This document shows, in pieces, positions 1-10,254 of a stretch of 64,000 nucleotides of DNA. Position 1 is the stretch's first letter, and every line of letters begins with the position of its first letter. Location: assembly GCA_949751835.1 (NCBI GenBank), contig CATKHK010000010.1:616195-680194 (forward strand), written 5' to 3'. This DNA is from Blepharisma japonicum (lineage: Eukaryota; Ciliophora; Heterotrichea; Heterotrichida; Blepharismidae). Position numbers and translations under genes: made by a program. Under the pieces are notes generated by a model. It was not told where the DNA came from and made no database searches. It saw only the letters and a list, made by a program, of their open reading frames with translations.

Positions 1-678
1 TTCTTCTTTTTTAATCCCATGCTTTTTATACTCATCTATCTGTTTCGTGACCATCATATTATTTCGAAAAATTTCATCATTTTCTTTCGCTATTTGAAAT
101 AGCTCTTTGTTCTTTTTTATACTTTGTGTCAAAATTTTGCTTCTTATCCTCAGTTCATATCTTTGCTTTTCTAAATTTTGCATTAACTTGTCATTTTCTT
201 GGATTTCTTGGGTCAATTCTCGGCTCTTTGTATAGATTTTGCCTTGAATTTCAAGTTCTTTTGCTTTAATTAATTCAGCTAATTGCCTATTTTCTGATAA
301 TTTTTCATCAATTTGTTGATCTATGCTTTCAGAATAATTGTCAAATTTTTGTAAATCTTTATTGAATTTTTCGATTTTTAAGGACTGTTCATCAAGGTCT
401 TTTATAAGTTTTTCTATTTTAAAGTCTCTTTCTTCTTTAGTTTCCTCATTAATTCTACGAGGAGAACTCCCTGGCATTCGTCGAATCCTATCCTTATTTG
501 TAGGAGTTCTATAAATTCCTTTGGTTTGTGATAATTTACTGCTTGAATTAGGCGTAAAATTTGGAGAAGCTTCCACACTTCGAATCCGCTGTTGAAATAG
601 TGGTGGCTTTTGAGGCGTTTTTTCAACACTTTTTTTAAAATTTGGCGACAAATAGTAATCTTGTATTGGATGTGACAT
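1..678 (-). CDS. coiled-coil protein, N-terminal 226 residues (runs off left edge)
   Basis: The frame is open from an ATG at 678 down to base 1 with no stop, so the 3' part lies outside the window. Residues 1-80 are polar and rich in Ser, Pro, Thr and Arg (motifs TPQKPP and SSPRR), likely disordered. From about residue 85 onward the protein is almost entirely charged heptads rich in Glu, Lys, Gln and Leu, with almost no Pro, predicting a long coiled coil. No domain is recognised; a cytoskeletal or basal-body role is only a guess. It is divergently paired with the gene at 719, 40 bp away. No TGA codon occurs in the visible part. Confidence 0.75.
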   Translation of the reverse strand, partial: MSHPIQDYYLSPNFKKSVEKTPQKPPLFQQRIRSVEASPNFTPNSSSKLSQTKGIYRTPTNKDRIRRMPGSSPRRINEETKEERDFKIEKLIKDLDEQSLKIEKFNKDLQKFDNYSESIDQQIDEKLSENRQLAELIKAKELEIQGKIYTKSRELTQEIQENDKLMQNLEKQRYELRIRSKILTQSIKKNKELFQIAKENDEIFRNNMMVTKQIDEYKKHGIKKEE

Positions 679-718
679 TAAAGTAAAATTTACATTTTTA
701 TGGAATAATAAACAAACC
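679..718. promoter_or_regulatory. 40-bp shared divergent promoter region
   Basis: Only 40 bp separate the start codons of the divergent genes at 678 (-) and 719 (+). Both promoters and both 5' UTRs must fit here or overlap the coding regions. It is AT-rich and contains a TTTTTATGGAAT stretch resembling the TATA-like motif seen before other genes in this window. Confidence 0.5.
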
Positions 719-1381
719 ATGATTCCTCAAATAAACCAAGATCGATACTTTCACAACAAAGACCGAATTTTATTTGAAAAATACATGCAAGCTGAAGATG
801 TTAGACAATTTAAACCAATTGGGCACTCTCTTATTAAACAAATGCAGATAGAACCTGTTGTGAACTTATTAAAAAATACAAGAAAAATTGAAATTTTAGA
901 AAATAAGCTGCTTGAGGAGTGGAAATTTAAAGAAGAACAAAGACTGAGGAGAATGAAAAAAATTGACCAAGAAAAAGACCATGATTATGGGCTTTTATAT
1001 CAAAGAGTTATAAGAGAATCTGCCAGACAAGAAGCAAAATTAATCAGAAAAAGCTTGCCAATGGGCCCAAAAGTGGACCCTTTGCCTTATTTAAAAAAGA
1101 CTAGAGAAGCTTTATGCAGTAGTCTGAGCTTAGAAAGTGAAGAAGAAATTATTGATGAAAAGCCAACTCCGGACCCTGGATTTGTGTATTTATACCCGCA
1201 CGAAAAAATGAAAAAAGGAATTGGCTTTAAAATCGGAGAAAAATCCAAAATAAAGTCAAAAAGTAAGTCACCTTCCCCAGTTTCCTCCAAAACTCCTAGC
1301 AAGCTTATTAAGGCAAGTATATACCACAAAGCAAGCACTTCAATTGACTCACCTTTTAATTTCAAGCTTCGCTTGAAATAA
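719..1381 (+). CDS. hypothetical basic protein, 220 aa
   Basis: Complete ORF from ATG to TAA with no in-frame TGA. Residues 1-110 are charged and helical with many Arg/Lys/Glu/Gln, the middle contains a Pro-rich stretch, and residues 165-220 are a Lys/Ser-rich basic tail (repeated KSK and SKSP-type motifs) that looks disordered. No catalytic motif or known family is recognised. It shares a 40-bp divergent promoter region with the coiled-coil gene on the other strand. A role with cytoskeletal or cilium-associated structures would fit the composition but is not shown. Confidence 0.7.
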   Translation: MIPQINQDRYFHNKDRILFEKYMQAEDVRQFKPIGHSLIKQMQIEPVVNLLKNTRKIEILENKLLEEWKFKEEQRLRRMKKIDQEKDHDYGLLYQRVIRESARQEAKLIRKSLPMGPKVDPLPYLKKTREALCSSLSLESEEEIIDEKPTPDPGFVYLYPHEKMKKGIGFKIGEKSKIKSKSKSPSPVSSKTPSKLIKASIYHKASTSIDSPFNFKLRLK

Positions 1382-1415
1382 TGCTAATCTGTTAAACTAA
1401 AGAATAATAAATTAT

Positions 1416-1426
1416 TTTTATAGAAT
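1416..1426 (+). promoter_or_regulatory. TATA-like motif TTTTATAGAAT upstream of kinase
   Basis: The 11-mer TTTTATAGAAT ends 14 bp before the kinase ATG at 1441. The same motif at the same spacing precedes the kinase stub at 3031, and a one-base variant precedes the second kinase at 3445. It also occurs, in either orientation, before family A genes. Confidence 0.5.
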
Positions 1427-1440
1427 TTTATTAATTTACA

Positions 1441-2673
1441 ATGGATCCACTTGACGATTACTACAGCTCATACACAGAAGAGAAGACTGAACAAGGATCG
1501 AAATCAATGCTTATCAAAGTACGGTTTACAAAATGAACACCCGGCTCAAGCCTTCCTCAATGAGGATACATGAAGCTATTTCAAAGAAGGAATGAATCTA
1601 ATGAAAGAGAAGCCAATTTTTTAAGGCAAGCGGGGGATTGCCACAGAAATGTAGTGAGATTTCTTCATCATATGGATTTAAGCAATAATAGGTATGCAAT
1701 TTTTATGGAATTATGCGACCAAGGAAGCCTGGCTGATATTCTTTATAGAAATCTCCATGATCCTACCTATTGGACAAAAGATGAGGTATTAAACAGATTT
1801 ATTATTATAGTAGATACTCTGACAACCTTACACAGAGTAGGAATAGCTCACAGGGACGTAAAGCCTCATAATATTTTTGTCAACCAAAATAACGAAATTC
1901 GTATTGGAGACTTTGGAGAGTCTAAAGAAGTTAGAGTTAATATCAAAAATACTGCTCTTGGAACACCTGGATATATGTCCCCGTTTTTAGAAAAAATGCT
2001 AGAGAATAAAAGATATAAAAGCAAACATATTGACCCTTATAAAGAAGATGTTTGGTCGACTGGGAAGACGCTTTATGAAATAGCTACTATGAATTTGGAA
2101 CTGGAAATAGAAAAAACAGATGAAAAAATAAGGGAAAGGGTTCTTAAAGATATGAGAAATTTTGGATATCGCGATGACGCAATAGAAATTATTTTAAGCA
2201 TGCTATTAGTCGATAAAAATAGTCGGCCAAGTATGGCTAGAGTTTGTACAAATATAAAAAACTTGAGTCTTGATAAATTTGCGATTCCTGGATTCGATTT
2301 ATCATCGATAAAGCCAATAATATCACCTACAAATACTCCAACTTGGACAAATTTTGGAATGGGATGGCGAACAACTGGGACTGGAGGACCAAGTATCCGA
2401 CAAAGTTATGAACAACCTTCCACTAAAGATAGATCTTTCGAGACAATCGAAAGAGAAGGTTGTGAGCTTTGCCATTATAACGAAATATTTGTTCACAGCT
2501 GTGGTAAAACAATAGAAATTGCCCAATTTATTCCTTTTATTAATGAAATGATCGCAATAAACGAAAAATATAACGATATCACTTGTCTAGAATGTCAAGG
2601 ATTGCTTCCAATCGAAATTTTTCAATGTGGGAGAGGCCATTTCGATAAACTTCCTAATTATTTTTTTACATAA
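1441..2673 (+). CDS. protein kinase with C-terminal Cys-rich domain, 410 aa
   Basis: Reading two TGA codons as Trp (residues 32 and 41) extends the frame to an ATG at 1441, giving a start matching the paralogue at 3445. A divergent Ser/Thr kinase fold is visible: likely beta-3 Lys45, helix and hinge (ELCDQGSL), catalytic loop HRDVKPHN at 137-144, DFG at 157-159, activation segment GTPGYMSPF at 174-182 and the DVWSTG helix. No Gly-rich loop is apparent. From about residue 340 a domain with two CxxC pairs, a lone Cys and CGRGH probably binds zinc; it is not a family I recognise. Catalytic residues are present, so it is probably active. A truncated and a degenerate copy follow in tandem. Confidence 0.85.
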
Positions 2674-3030
2674 ATATTTTAAAAAAATGGTTTCATTTTT
2701 TATTGATTTTATAAAAAATAGCACTGATTAATTTTATTACTTTATTTACGTTAGAGAAGAATTATAAATAGTCAAACTTCTTGTTGAAATTTCACTTTGT
2801 GGATTATTCAATTCAAGATACTTTTCATTATCTAAGAAATTTTTGCCAAAGACAATGGTCATTAAAAAATTGATTAAATAAGCTCCCTTCTCTACTCTCT
2901 TTCAAATCTCGCAAGCTTCTAATAGCCTAAAATTAAATTAAAAATTTCATTGATTAATTTCATTTTTAAGTATTTGTGAAACGATGCTGATTAAATCTAA
3001 ATTAATTTTATAGAATTTAATTAAATAATT
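2674..3030. other. intergenic region between kinase and kinase stub
   Basis: AT-rich, no supported coding region. The last 60 bp resemble the 5' flank of the upstream kinase, including TTTTATAGAAT at 3006-3016, showing that the duplicated unit included the promoter. Confidence 0.5.
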
Positions 3031-3171
3031 ATGAATTCAAAAAAAAATTACTTCAGCTCTTATATAGAAGATCTTGGAAGTGAAAGTATCTATAAATTGA
3101 ATGTGCATATGATGTTCCTAAGTGTATATAGGGCATTAGAAATTAACCCACTGACATCTAGTCCGAAATAA
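3031..3171 (+). pseudogene. truncated third kinase copy (5' stub)
   Basis: A 46-codon ORF whose first 20 residues (NYFSSYIED, then SES) match the N-termini of the kinases at 1441 (YYSSYTEE) and 3445 (YYSSYVGEE). It then diverges and ends in TAA, with no kinase domain following. The upstream 40 bp, including the TATA-like motif and its 14-bp spacing, are also conserved. This is best read as a remnant of a third tandem copy, most of which was deleted. Confidence 0.6.
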
Positions 3172-3444
3172 TAACTCAGCCTCAAGTTAGGATAATCTGT
3201 ATTATGCCTTCTATTTGCCCCTTAAGGTTAGCGAATCAGCATTGATTTAGAGAGTCATCTGGCCAGATATCTTTTTCCAAATACTCTGAGAGTATGCTAT
3301 GTGCATATCTAAGCTATATAGCAAATCAAATCATTCCAACTATCTATTTATTTTTATATTTAGCCTCTTTACAAAAGTTAAGAAAATAAATGTTAAATTA
3401 AAACTATAGAAAAATAATCCATTTTATAGAACTATATTAATAAA
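3172..3444. other. intergenic region upstream of pseudokinase
   Basis: No coding frame supported. The variant motif TTTTATAGAA lies at 3422-3431, 13 bp before the ATG at 3445. Confidence 0.4.
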
Positions 3445-4668
3445 ATGAACCTCCTCGATGATTATTACAGTTCTTATGTAGGAGAGGAGTATAGTATTGA
3501 TCATTGATTCCTTATAAAGAGAGTAAGATTTACAAATTGAACACCACATTCAAAACTTCCTCAAAACAGCGCTATGGTAATAACTCTAAGAAAAAATGAG
3601 TTTCATGAAGAAATAATTGATATATGAAAGAAAGCTGTGGCCTGCGACAAAAATATAGTTAAAATCTACCATCAAATGGAATTACGAGACAAAACTTATG
3701 CATTTTTTATGGAATTATGTGATAAGGATAGCCTAGCTGATATTATCTACTCGAATATCGATAATTTTACATATTGAACTGAGCCTGAAGTATTAAAAAT
3801 ATTTGCCACTATCACCAAAACTATTAAAAACTTGCATAATGCAGGAATAGCTCATAGGGATATTAAGCCTCATAGTATTTTTGTCAGCCAAAACAATGAA
3901 ATCCGCATTGGAAATCTTTGAGCATCTAAAAAAATTAGGTTAAATGTCAAAAATACTGCTCTTGGAACACCTGGATATATGTCCCCGTTTTTAGAAAGAA
4001 TGTTAGAAAATAAAAGATATAAAAGCATACATATTGACCCTTATAAAGAAGATGTTTGGTCGGCTGGAAAGACTCTTTATGAAATAGCTACTATGAAATT
4101 GTGCACAGATATACCAAATAATGATAAAGACATTAGGGAAATCGTTATCAGAGCAATGAGTAATTCTGGACATCATGATTTTTTAACAGAAATTATTTTA
4201 AGCATGCTGAACTGTGATAAAAATTTACGTCCAAGTATGGCTGAAGTTCATGGAATGATAAAAAGGTATGCTCTTGCCAATTTTGAGATTTCTAAATATG
4301 AATTATACTCTGTCAGACTGAAAGAGTCTTTAAATACTCCAATTGCGGTAAATTATAAAAATGAATTATTCATAGCTCAAGCTGAAGACCAAAGTGCCCC
4401 AGAAAATATTGAGCAATTGAGAGTCCAGGTTGACCATACAGTTGCTATAGGTGCATGTGAACTTTGTAATAATGGAGAAATCTTTACTCACATCTGTGGT
4501 AGCATAATGGATGCTAACCAGTTTGTGTCTTTTATTAATGAAATGATTGCCACAAATGAGAACTATAATAATATCACTTGCATGGAATGTGGAGAATTAT
4601 TTCCATTAGAAATTTTTCAATGCAGGAGTAACCATTTTGAAAAGCAGCCAAACAATTTTTTCACATAA
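3445..4668 (+). CDS. predicted pseudokinase, tandem paralogue, 407 aa
   Basis: TGA is read as Trp at five places. It aligns throughout with the kinase at 1441, sharing the activation segment GTPGYMSPF, the DVWSxG helix and the same C-terminal Cys-rich domain (CELC, HICG, CMECG, CRSNH). Catalytic residues are lost: the aligned beta-3 Lys is Val, the catalytic loop is HRDIKPHS (Asn to Ser), and the metal-binding DFG is NLW. Catalysis is therefore unlikely, yet the frame is intact from ATG to TAA, so it may be kept as a scaffold, regulator or decoy of its active neighbour. The third residue of NLW is itself encoded by TGA. Confidence 0.85.
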
Positions 4669-4839
4669 TTAAATATTCTTTAAATGTTTTAATAAATATT
4701 CATTTATAATGGATTCTTCAACAACGTAGTTTTGCAATCTATTAAAATTATTTCTAAAATGCTAAAAATATTAAATTCTCTTTCATTGTTTAATTTAATA
4801 CTTTCTTTTTTGACTCATTTTTTACTTTATCCGATTTCT

Positions 4840-6066
4840 TTATTCTCTTCCATACAGCTCTTCAATTTTATTGACAAAACCTTCTAGCCCAATCATAACA
4901 ACCGTCACATTATCTGTCGTTTTTTTATTTAATGCAGTATTCATTACATTTTCGACTGCAATCCCACATAACTGGTGAATATTTTTCGTTTTTGCTTCAT
5001 AAATGCATGATCATACACTTTGAATTACCTCTTTATTGCTCATTTTATCATAAATCCCGTCAGTGGCGAGGATGATAAAATCAAAATCCTGATGGATTCT
5101 GAAAGCTTTAATGTCTGGAGTTGATATTAAAACATTAGGGTTTCCGTTATAAGTTGGTAATTTGGCTTCGATATCACCAATAGTTCGACTTACTGAAAGT
5201 CGACCTGGGAAGATCCTATATGGTCCTGCGATTTGACTTCCTTGGATTTGTGCAGTTGATTGATAAACTTTTCCACCATTATTGATAATTCTTTGCCTTT
5301 CTTTTTCCTCACAAGGTTTATGGTCTTTTGACAAAGGATAAATCTTTGTTCCACCTTCACCACTCATCACAGCCCTAGAATCTCCTACATTTGCTACATA
5401 GCAATTATCACCAACTATTAAAACTACATTTGCGCAGCTCCCAGACCTTTCTATTGGCTGATTTCTTTCTGCAAACTCAACAAAAGCTCTTTCTGCAGCC
5501 TCAAAGCCATTCCTAATTGCTTCTTTAGGATTGTGAGGAAAATAATGATTTCTTATCACATATTGGTGTAAATTATCTCGCAGAAAGTCGGCGCACGCTG
5601 CGCCTCCGTGACCATCGTAAACTCCAAAAAAGGAACAACGGGGTCATGGTTCTCCACTTCGGTGAGGAGGTTTCATGATATTTAAAATGATGCTCACCCG
5701 ATCTTCGTTATAATTTCTAACTAAACCTTGATTTGTGCTTGCAGCATACGCTTTAACTGACCCATTTTCTTTTAATGAGCATTTTGTTTGGTCTGAAGGA
5801 GTTTCTGTATTCCCAAAAAACCTTCTATCAGTGCTTCTTGCAGTTAAAGCTCTACCCTCAATTTGTGAAGATCTCCCAGGTAAATTTTGTGTTGGGCTTT
5901 GCAATGATTTTGACGACCTTGAAGTCTGTGCACTTAAAAGGCGTGGGGGAGACAAAAAATCCATTGATAAAGGTATTAAAGAAGGTACTGAATTTTTCCA
6001 TTGTGGATGTGAGGTATTTTCCTTAAGTCTTTCATAGCTTCGTGTATTTGGGTTTGAAATTGACAT
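4840..6066 (-). CDS. PP2C-family Ser/Thr protein phosphatase, 408 aa
   Basis: One frame runs from ATG at 6066 to TAA at 4840-4842 once two in-frame TGA codons are read as Trp; treating them as stops would split it into fragments. Residues 1-115 are polar and probably disordered or regulatory. The catalytic domain begins near 120 (NQGLVRNYNEDR), followed by the metal-binding VYDGHGG motif at about 149-155, GDSRAV, SRTIGD, ATDGIYD and the closing TTDNVTVV. All metal-coordinating Asp positions I can place are present, so it should be a Mg/Mn-dependent phosphatase. A CTATAA motif lies close upstream of the ATG. Its 3' end faces the pseudokinase 171 bp away; 44 bp separate its start from the hydrolase stop. 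Confidence 0.93.
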
Positions 6067-6110
6067 TTCTTATAGGAAATAGCATAATATCTAAATAATT
6101 TTTTTTAAAT

Positions 6111-7172
6111 TTATTTCCATCTGGGATTATATTCTAAATATCTCCACAAAAAGATTAAAAATTCTTCTTCCCTTTCTATTTGTGGCGCATGCCCACAGTC
6201 TTTTATAACGATTTCTTGGTAACTTCCGCCATTTTCACTGTATAAATCAAGTACTCTTCGAATTTGTCTGAGCATTGGCTGGGGACGATACAGCTCTTTT
6301 CCTGGGTAGCCTTTGATTTTTCCTAGCTTTCCGAGAACAGCAGGGTCACTAGTACTGCAATCTGAGATATAATTATCTTTATCCCCTCTCAGCCATAATA
6401 TTGGCGGTTTAGGGTATGTGTGGATTATTCCTGATAAATTGTGATACTTAGCTGAGCATGCATTAAAGTACCCTTTATCGCCAGGTCGCCAGCCTGGCCA
6501 GTTGATTGAAGTTTGGTAATTTCCAGGCAAAAAATCATCCCCTGTTTTTGATAAAAAAAATTCACTGACATAATCTCTTTCTAATTCCTCAGTTATTTGT
6601 TTTCCTCTTACATACCAAGTTTTTCTTAAACAGTCAAGTAAATGAGAATACGCATTTTTATCAGAAATTCCTTTTTCAATTGAAGATTTCATATGTAAAG
6701 CTATAGAAGTTACCCCAGATCCAGCATAATCTGGAAAGGTTGGAGTCCCTAATTCATCTTCAGTACCAAACAGTCCATAAGGAGATCCTGGTGACTCTAA
6801 AATTAAAGATAAAATTTTCTCGCTATGGTCGATTGCATATTGCATTGCAATATTCCCACCTCTGCACCAACCCATTATATGGGTCTTTTTTATATTCAAA
6901 GCTTCTATAAGTCCATGAAGATCGTCTGAAAAATTCTTTAAGCCTTGAGTAGCATCAATTGGGACTGCTGATGAGCGGCCATGACATCGTAAATCATAAG
7001 CAATACATCGATATCTCGAAGGCATTTTTTGGATTATTCGCTTGTGGAATAGAGAGGTTGCCAAATAGCCGTGGATAAATATGATAGGAATTCCAGATTC
7101 TGGGCCACATTCCAGGACGTTTACATTCATTCAGGGCAGTGGAAGAGTATAAGACCTAACTAATTTGTTCAT
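6111..7172 (-). CDS. alpha/beta-hydrolase with Cys at the nucleophile position, 353 aa
   Basis: I start at the ATG at 7172, reading through one TGA (Trp14) to a second Met at 7130, because the added residues supply the first beta strand of the fold. Visible motifs are oxyanion HGY, YDLRCHGRSS, nucleophile elbow GWCRGG, an acid candidate in LRGDKDN, and catalytic His in CGHAPQIER. The elbow has Cys where most family members have Ser, as in dienelactone hydrolases, so the substrate cannot be inferred; an inactive enzyme is also possible. Cytosolic, no signal peptide. It lies in tandem with the PP2C gene; an operon is not expected in a ciliate. Confidence 0.88.
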
Positions 7173-7484
7173 ATATGGAAATTTTCATATATTTTTTATG
7201 AAGAATTACTAATTGATTAATGATAGAGCTTTCTAAATAAGTTTTTCAAGATTTTTTAAGTAGATTATTAGTGCAAAGCAAAAGAATTATTTGTTATTGA
7301 TTAATATCAATTTTACTATAATAGAAAATTTATATAATTATATTTAATCTGGCGTATGATGTCAAGGCCAGTAATATTTACATCAAATAAACCTATATTT
7401 TTTTGCAGAATAGAGTTTTTATAGCTCAGAAATATTTGCTAGTTTCCTTTATCTGCCTAAAACCATATTTTCGTAATTATAAAA
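7173..7484. promoter_or_regulatory. divergent intergenic region, hydrolase (-) / ankyrin-bromodomain (+)
   Basis: 312 bp between divergent starts, AT-rich. AATTATAAAA immediately precedes the ATG at 7485. No RNA gene or coding frame is apparent. Confidence 0.4.
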
Positions 7485-8699
7485 ATGGCCCATAATAATA
7501 AAATGCAAGGTGGAGAATACGATAAGACCCGTTGGTTCGATCTAATCAAGCATGGAAGACTCGAAGATGTAGCTTCCGAATTAGAGCGCTTCCCAAAAAA
7601 TTTCCTCCTGGCATTAACTGATAATTCTCAATCTCGTCACACATGCCTTTTTCATGCTATCCAATCAGAAAACCCTGAGCGCGGGAATCAATTAGTTGAG
7701 CTTTTATTAAGAGAAGGCGCTGACTGTAATTACAAAGACATGCTCCAGCAAACAGCTTTATTTTATGCATCTCGTTATGGCCGAGATCGACAAGTAGAAA
7801 TGCTCTTAAACGCAGGCTCAGACCCAAATCAGAGAGACGCTTATGGACAAACTGCTCTTTATTATGCATCTCGTGAAGGTCACTGCTCCACAATAAATAT
7901 TTTAATCTCAAGAGGCGCAGAAGTAAATTCAGTCGACAATCAAGGCCAAACTGCAATTTTTTATTCAAGCCGCGAAGGGAAATTCGAAGCATCTCGAACA
8001 CTTGCAGAAAATGGGGCAAATGTAAATTATTTAGATAAAACAAAAAATACTCCTTTGACTTGGGCCCGAAGATCAAATAACCAACAGCTCGTAGAATATT
8101 TGATATCTAAAGGGGCAATAGATAGGTCATCCAAGGCAAAAAAAGAGGATGGAGGGAAAAAGAAAGAAGAAAAAAGGAAAAGCGAAAAGAAATTAAAATG
8201 CCAATTGATGATTGTAAATGATAAAGGAGAAGAAAGGCCAGCCACACAAGAAGAATTGGCTGAGTTTGAAAATAATTTCCCTGATATAGCGAAATATTGG
8301 AAAAACCCTGAAACTTTGAAAGATTTGGAAACGATGGATCCAGACATTGTTGATAAATTGAAACCATGGGAAAAGCCAGGGAAAAAACTCATAAATGTAT
8401 TGTGGAGGACTAATCACTCATGGATTTTTCATGAACCTGTAGACCCAGTGAAGTTGAATTTGCCTGATTATTTTGATGTGGTGAAAAATCCAATGGATTT
8501 TGGGACTATTAAGAAAAAATTGAATAACAATGTATATACATCAGGCGAAGAGTTTATTAAAGATCTTGAATTAGTGTTCTATAACTGCAGACTTTTTAAC
8601 CCTCCAGAGTCTGATGTGGCTAAGATGTGTAATCAAGTTCAAAGCGTATATCAAACCCAACTGCAACAGTTAGGACTTGAGAAATACAAACAGCAATAA
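7485..8699 (+). CDS. ankyrin-repeat bromodomain protein, 404 aa
   Basis: Residues about 15-215 form five to six ankyrin repeats (QTALFYASRYGR, QTALYYASREGH and QTAIFYSSREGK in series). A Lys/Glu-rich linker at 215-235 is followed by an acidic helical region. Residues about 300-400 are a bromodomain: the ZA-loop stretch LPDYFDVVKNPMDF, IKKKL, and the acetyl-lysine-binding Asn in YNCRLFNPPES. This order, ankyrin then C-terminal bromodomain, matches the BDP1-type chromatin reader known from apicomplexans, which are alveolates like ciliates, so an acetyl-histone reader in the nucleus is the likely role. The frame is continuous with no TGA, ending in TAA. Confidence 0.9.
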   Translation: MAHNNKMQGGEYDKTRWFDLIKHGRLEDVASELERFPKNFLLALTDNSQSRHTCLFHAIQSENPERGNQLVELLLREGADCNYKDMLQQTALFYASRYGRDRQVEMLLNAGSDPNQRDAYGQTALYYASREGHCSTINILISRGAEVNSVDNQGQTAIFYSSREGKFEASRTLAENGANVNYLDKTKNTPLTWARRSNNQQLVEYLISKGAIDRSSKAKKEDGGKKKEEKRKSEKKLKCQLMIVNDKGEERPATQEELAEFENNFPDIAKYWKNPETLKDLETMDPDIVDKLKPWEKPGKKLINVLWRTNHSWIFHEPVDPVKLNLPDYFDVVKNPMDFGTIKKKLNNNVYTSGEEFIKDLELVFYNCRLFNPPESDVAKMCNQVQSVYQTQLQQLGLEKYKQQ

Positions 8700-9504
8700 A
8701 AATATTTAAGTAATTTGCTTCCACTTAATTTTATAAAATCAATTTATTATTTAATCGTAATATCATTATATAGGTTAGCTAAGAATAAGATGGATAAATA
8801 GAATTTTTTAAATGCATTATAAATAATTATATATTTTAATTTATCAGCTTGACTTAACCAGAAATCTTTTACAGTAGTAAATATGGGTTTTGGTATCATA
8901 ATAAATGAGAAAGGTAGTAGAAATATTTTATATTCCAATTTTCTGCTATTTTTGAAGTTTACATAAAATATTAATATTAATAGCCATATAGGACTTAAAT
9001 GGTTTTTTTCTCTTGATTATTTTATAGATCACTTATGAAGAAAATCAAGAGCTATAAAAGATAATAACTGCGAAAATAAATAATAAACGTATCAAAAATA
9101 ATTCTAATGCTAAAAATTAAAGGGAAAGCACTCTGAAGTATAAAATGGATAATAAAGAGAATTCTTTTTCTTAAGACTTTAATCTAATTATTATAAAATT
9201 ATATTAATTTAAAACGATTTTGCTTTAGAGTACTAGCAAAGTTAAATAATTTAATTTGCAATTTTTAATACTATTAAAGTTAACTTTATGAATAATGGCT
9301 TAATAATTTTTATTTATGTCCTAAAAATTTTTAATGATTTTTTTTTGAATTTTCTGTTCTGAGATTTTGTTTATATTTTTTGCACAATAAGTATATCCAA
9401 CATAAAATTATTAAAAGAAGCTATTAAGTAGCCAAGAAATATTTTTCTAAAGCATAATTTTAATATTGGACATTTAATTATAATACCTAAATAGTGAATA
9501 AATT
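8700..9504. other. intergenic, no gene supported
   Basis: About 800 bp of AT-rich sequence between convergent genes. A 62-codon open stretch on the minus strand (8747-8938) is hydrophobic and lacks an ATG near its beginning, so it was not called. Confidence 0.5.
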
Positions 9505-10254
9505 TTATTCTTCTCAATTCAATGTATCGAGATCTATATTGTACATCCTTTTGCTCACAAATTTGCTTAAATCGTTCTCCTCTTCTTCATCTTCATCAAA
9601 TGTTTTTGACCTTTTGATTATTTTATTAATTTTCTCCTCATTTAATTTTCACTTTTTTTCTGACTTTTCTTCCATAGCATAAGCTAAAATCTCAAAGACA
9701 TTTTGGAAAAAGGAGAAGTCGACTTCATATTTATGCTTCATCAGATTGAAAAACTCGCCATCCATGTCGAAAATTTCATCTGATGAAAGATCAGTGAAAC
9801 AGTCCTCAAATTCCAAATTACAGAGATGGATGGGATTACAGACTTTTTGAGCGGTTACTGTAGCAGTGAACACAAATTGACGCCAATTTGCGTTAAATAT
9901 TTTAATCCCTGATGACTTTGAGACTCTTAATATATACATTAAAGTCAGTATTAAACATTCCCCACTAAGCTTTTTTAAGCTGTATAAATGAAAGGTGAAT
10001 GAGAAAATTTCTTTGATTGAAGGCGCTTTTTTTGATTCTGCTCTTAAATACTCCCCGAGATGAAATGTGTTGAAAAATACTTCGCTTTTAGGTGTCGAGG
10101 TATTTTCCTTTGTTTCCAAGTCCTCAATTATTTTGGCTTGGAGACATGCTGAAAACGCAACTGTTAAATCCTCCAGAGATGGGTAAACATCAATGGGATC
10201 TGTTTTGCGTTGAGTATGAGAGTCTTCAGAATTTTTGCGATAAGTTGGAGTCAT
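9505..10254 (-). CDS. Pho80/P-type cyclin-like protein, 249 aa
   Basis: I chose the ATG at 10254 (MTPTYRKN); an upstream in-frame ATG at 10308 would add 18 hydrophobic residues that look like untranslated AT-rich leader. The end is extended through two TGA codons (Trp) to TAA at 9505-9507. Residues about 60-200 resemble the cyclin box of Pho80/PCL cyclins: a helix with ECLILTLMYILRV, then NWRQFVFTATVTAQKV matching the typical N-hR-hhhsAhhhAxK helix. The C-terminus is a very acidic run (DEDEEEEN). It would partner a cyclin-dependent kinase, which one cannot be told. ATTATAAT precedes the ATG by a few bases. Confidence 0.7.

Noticed and set aside
5735-6037. Plus-strand ORFs of 83-100 codons opposite the PP2C N-terminus
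   Set aside because: The minus strand carries a clear PP2C gene in one frame; the plus-strand frames have no motif.
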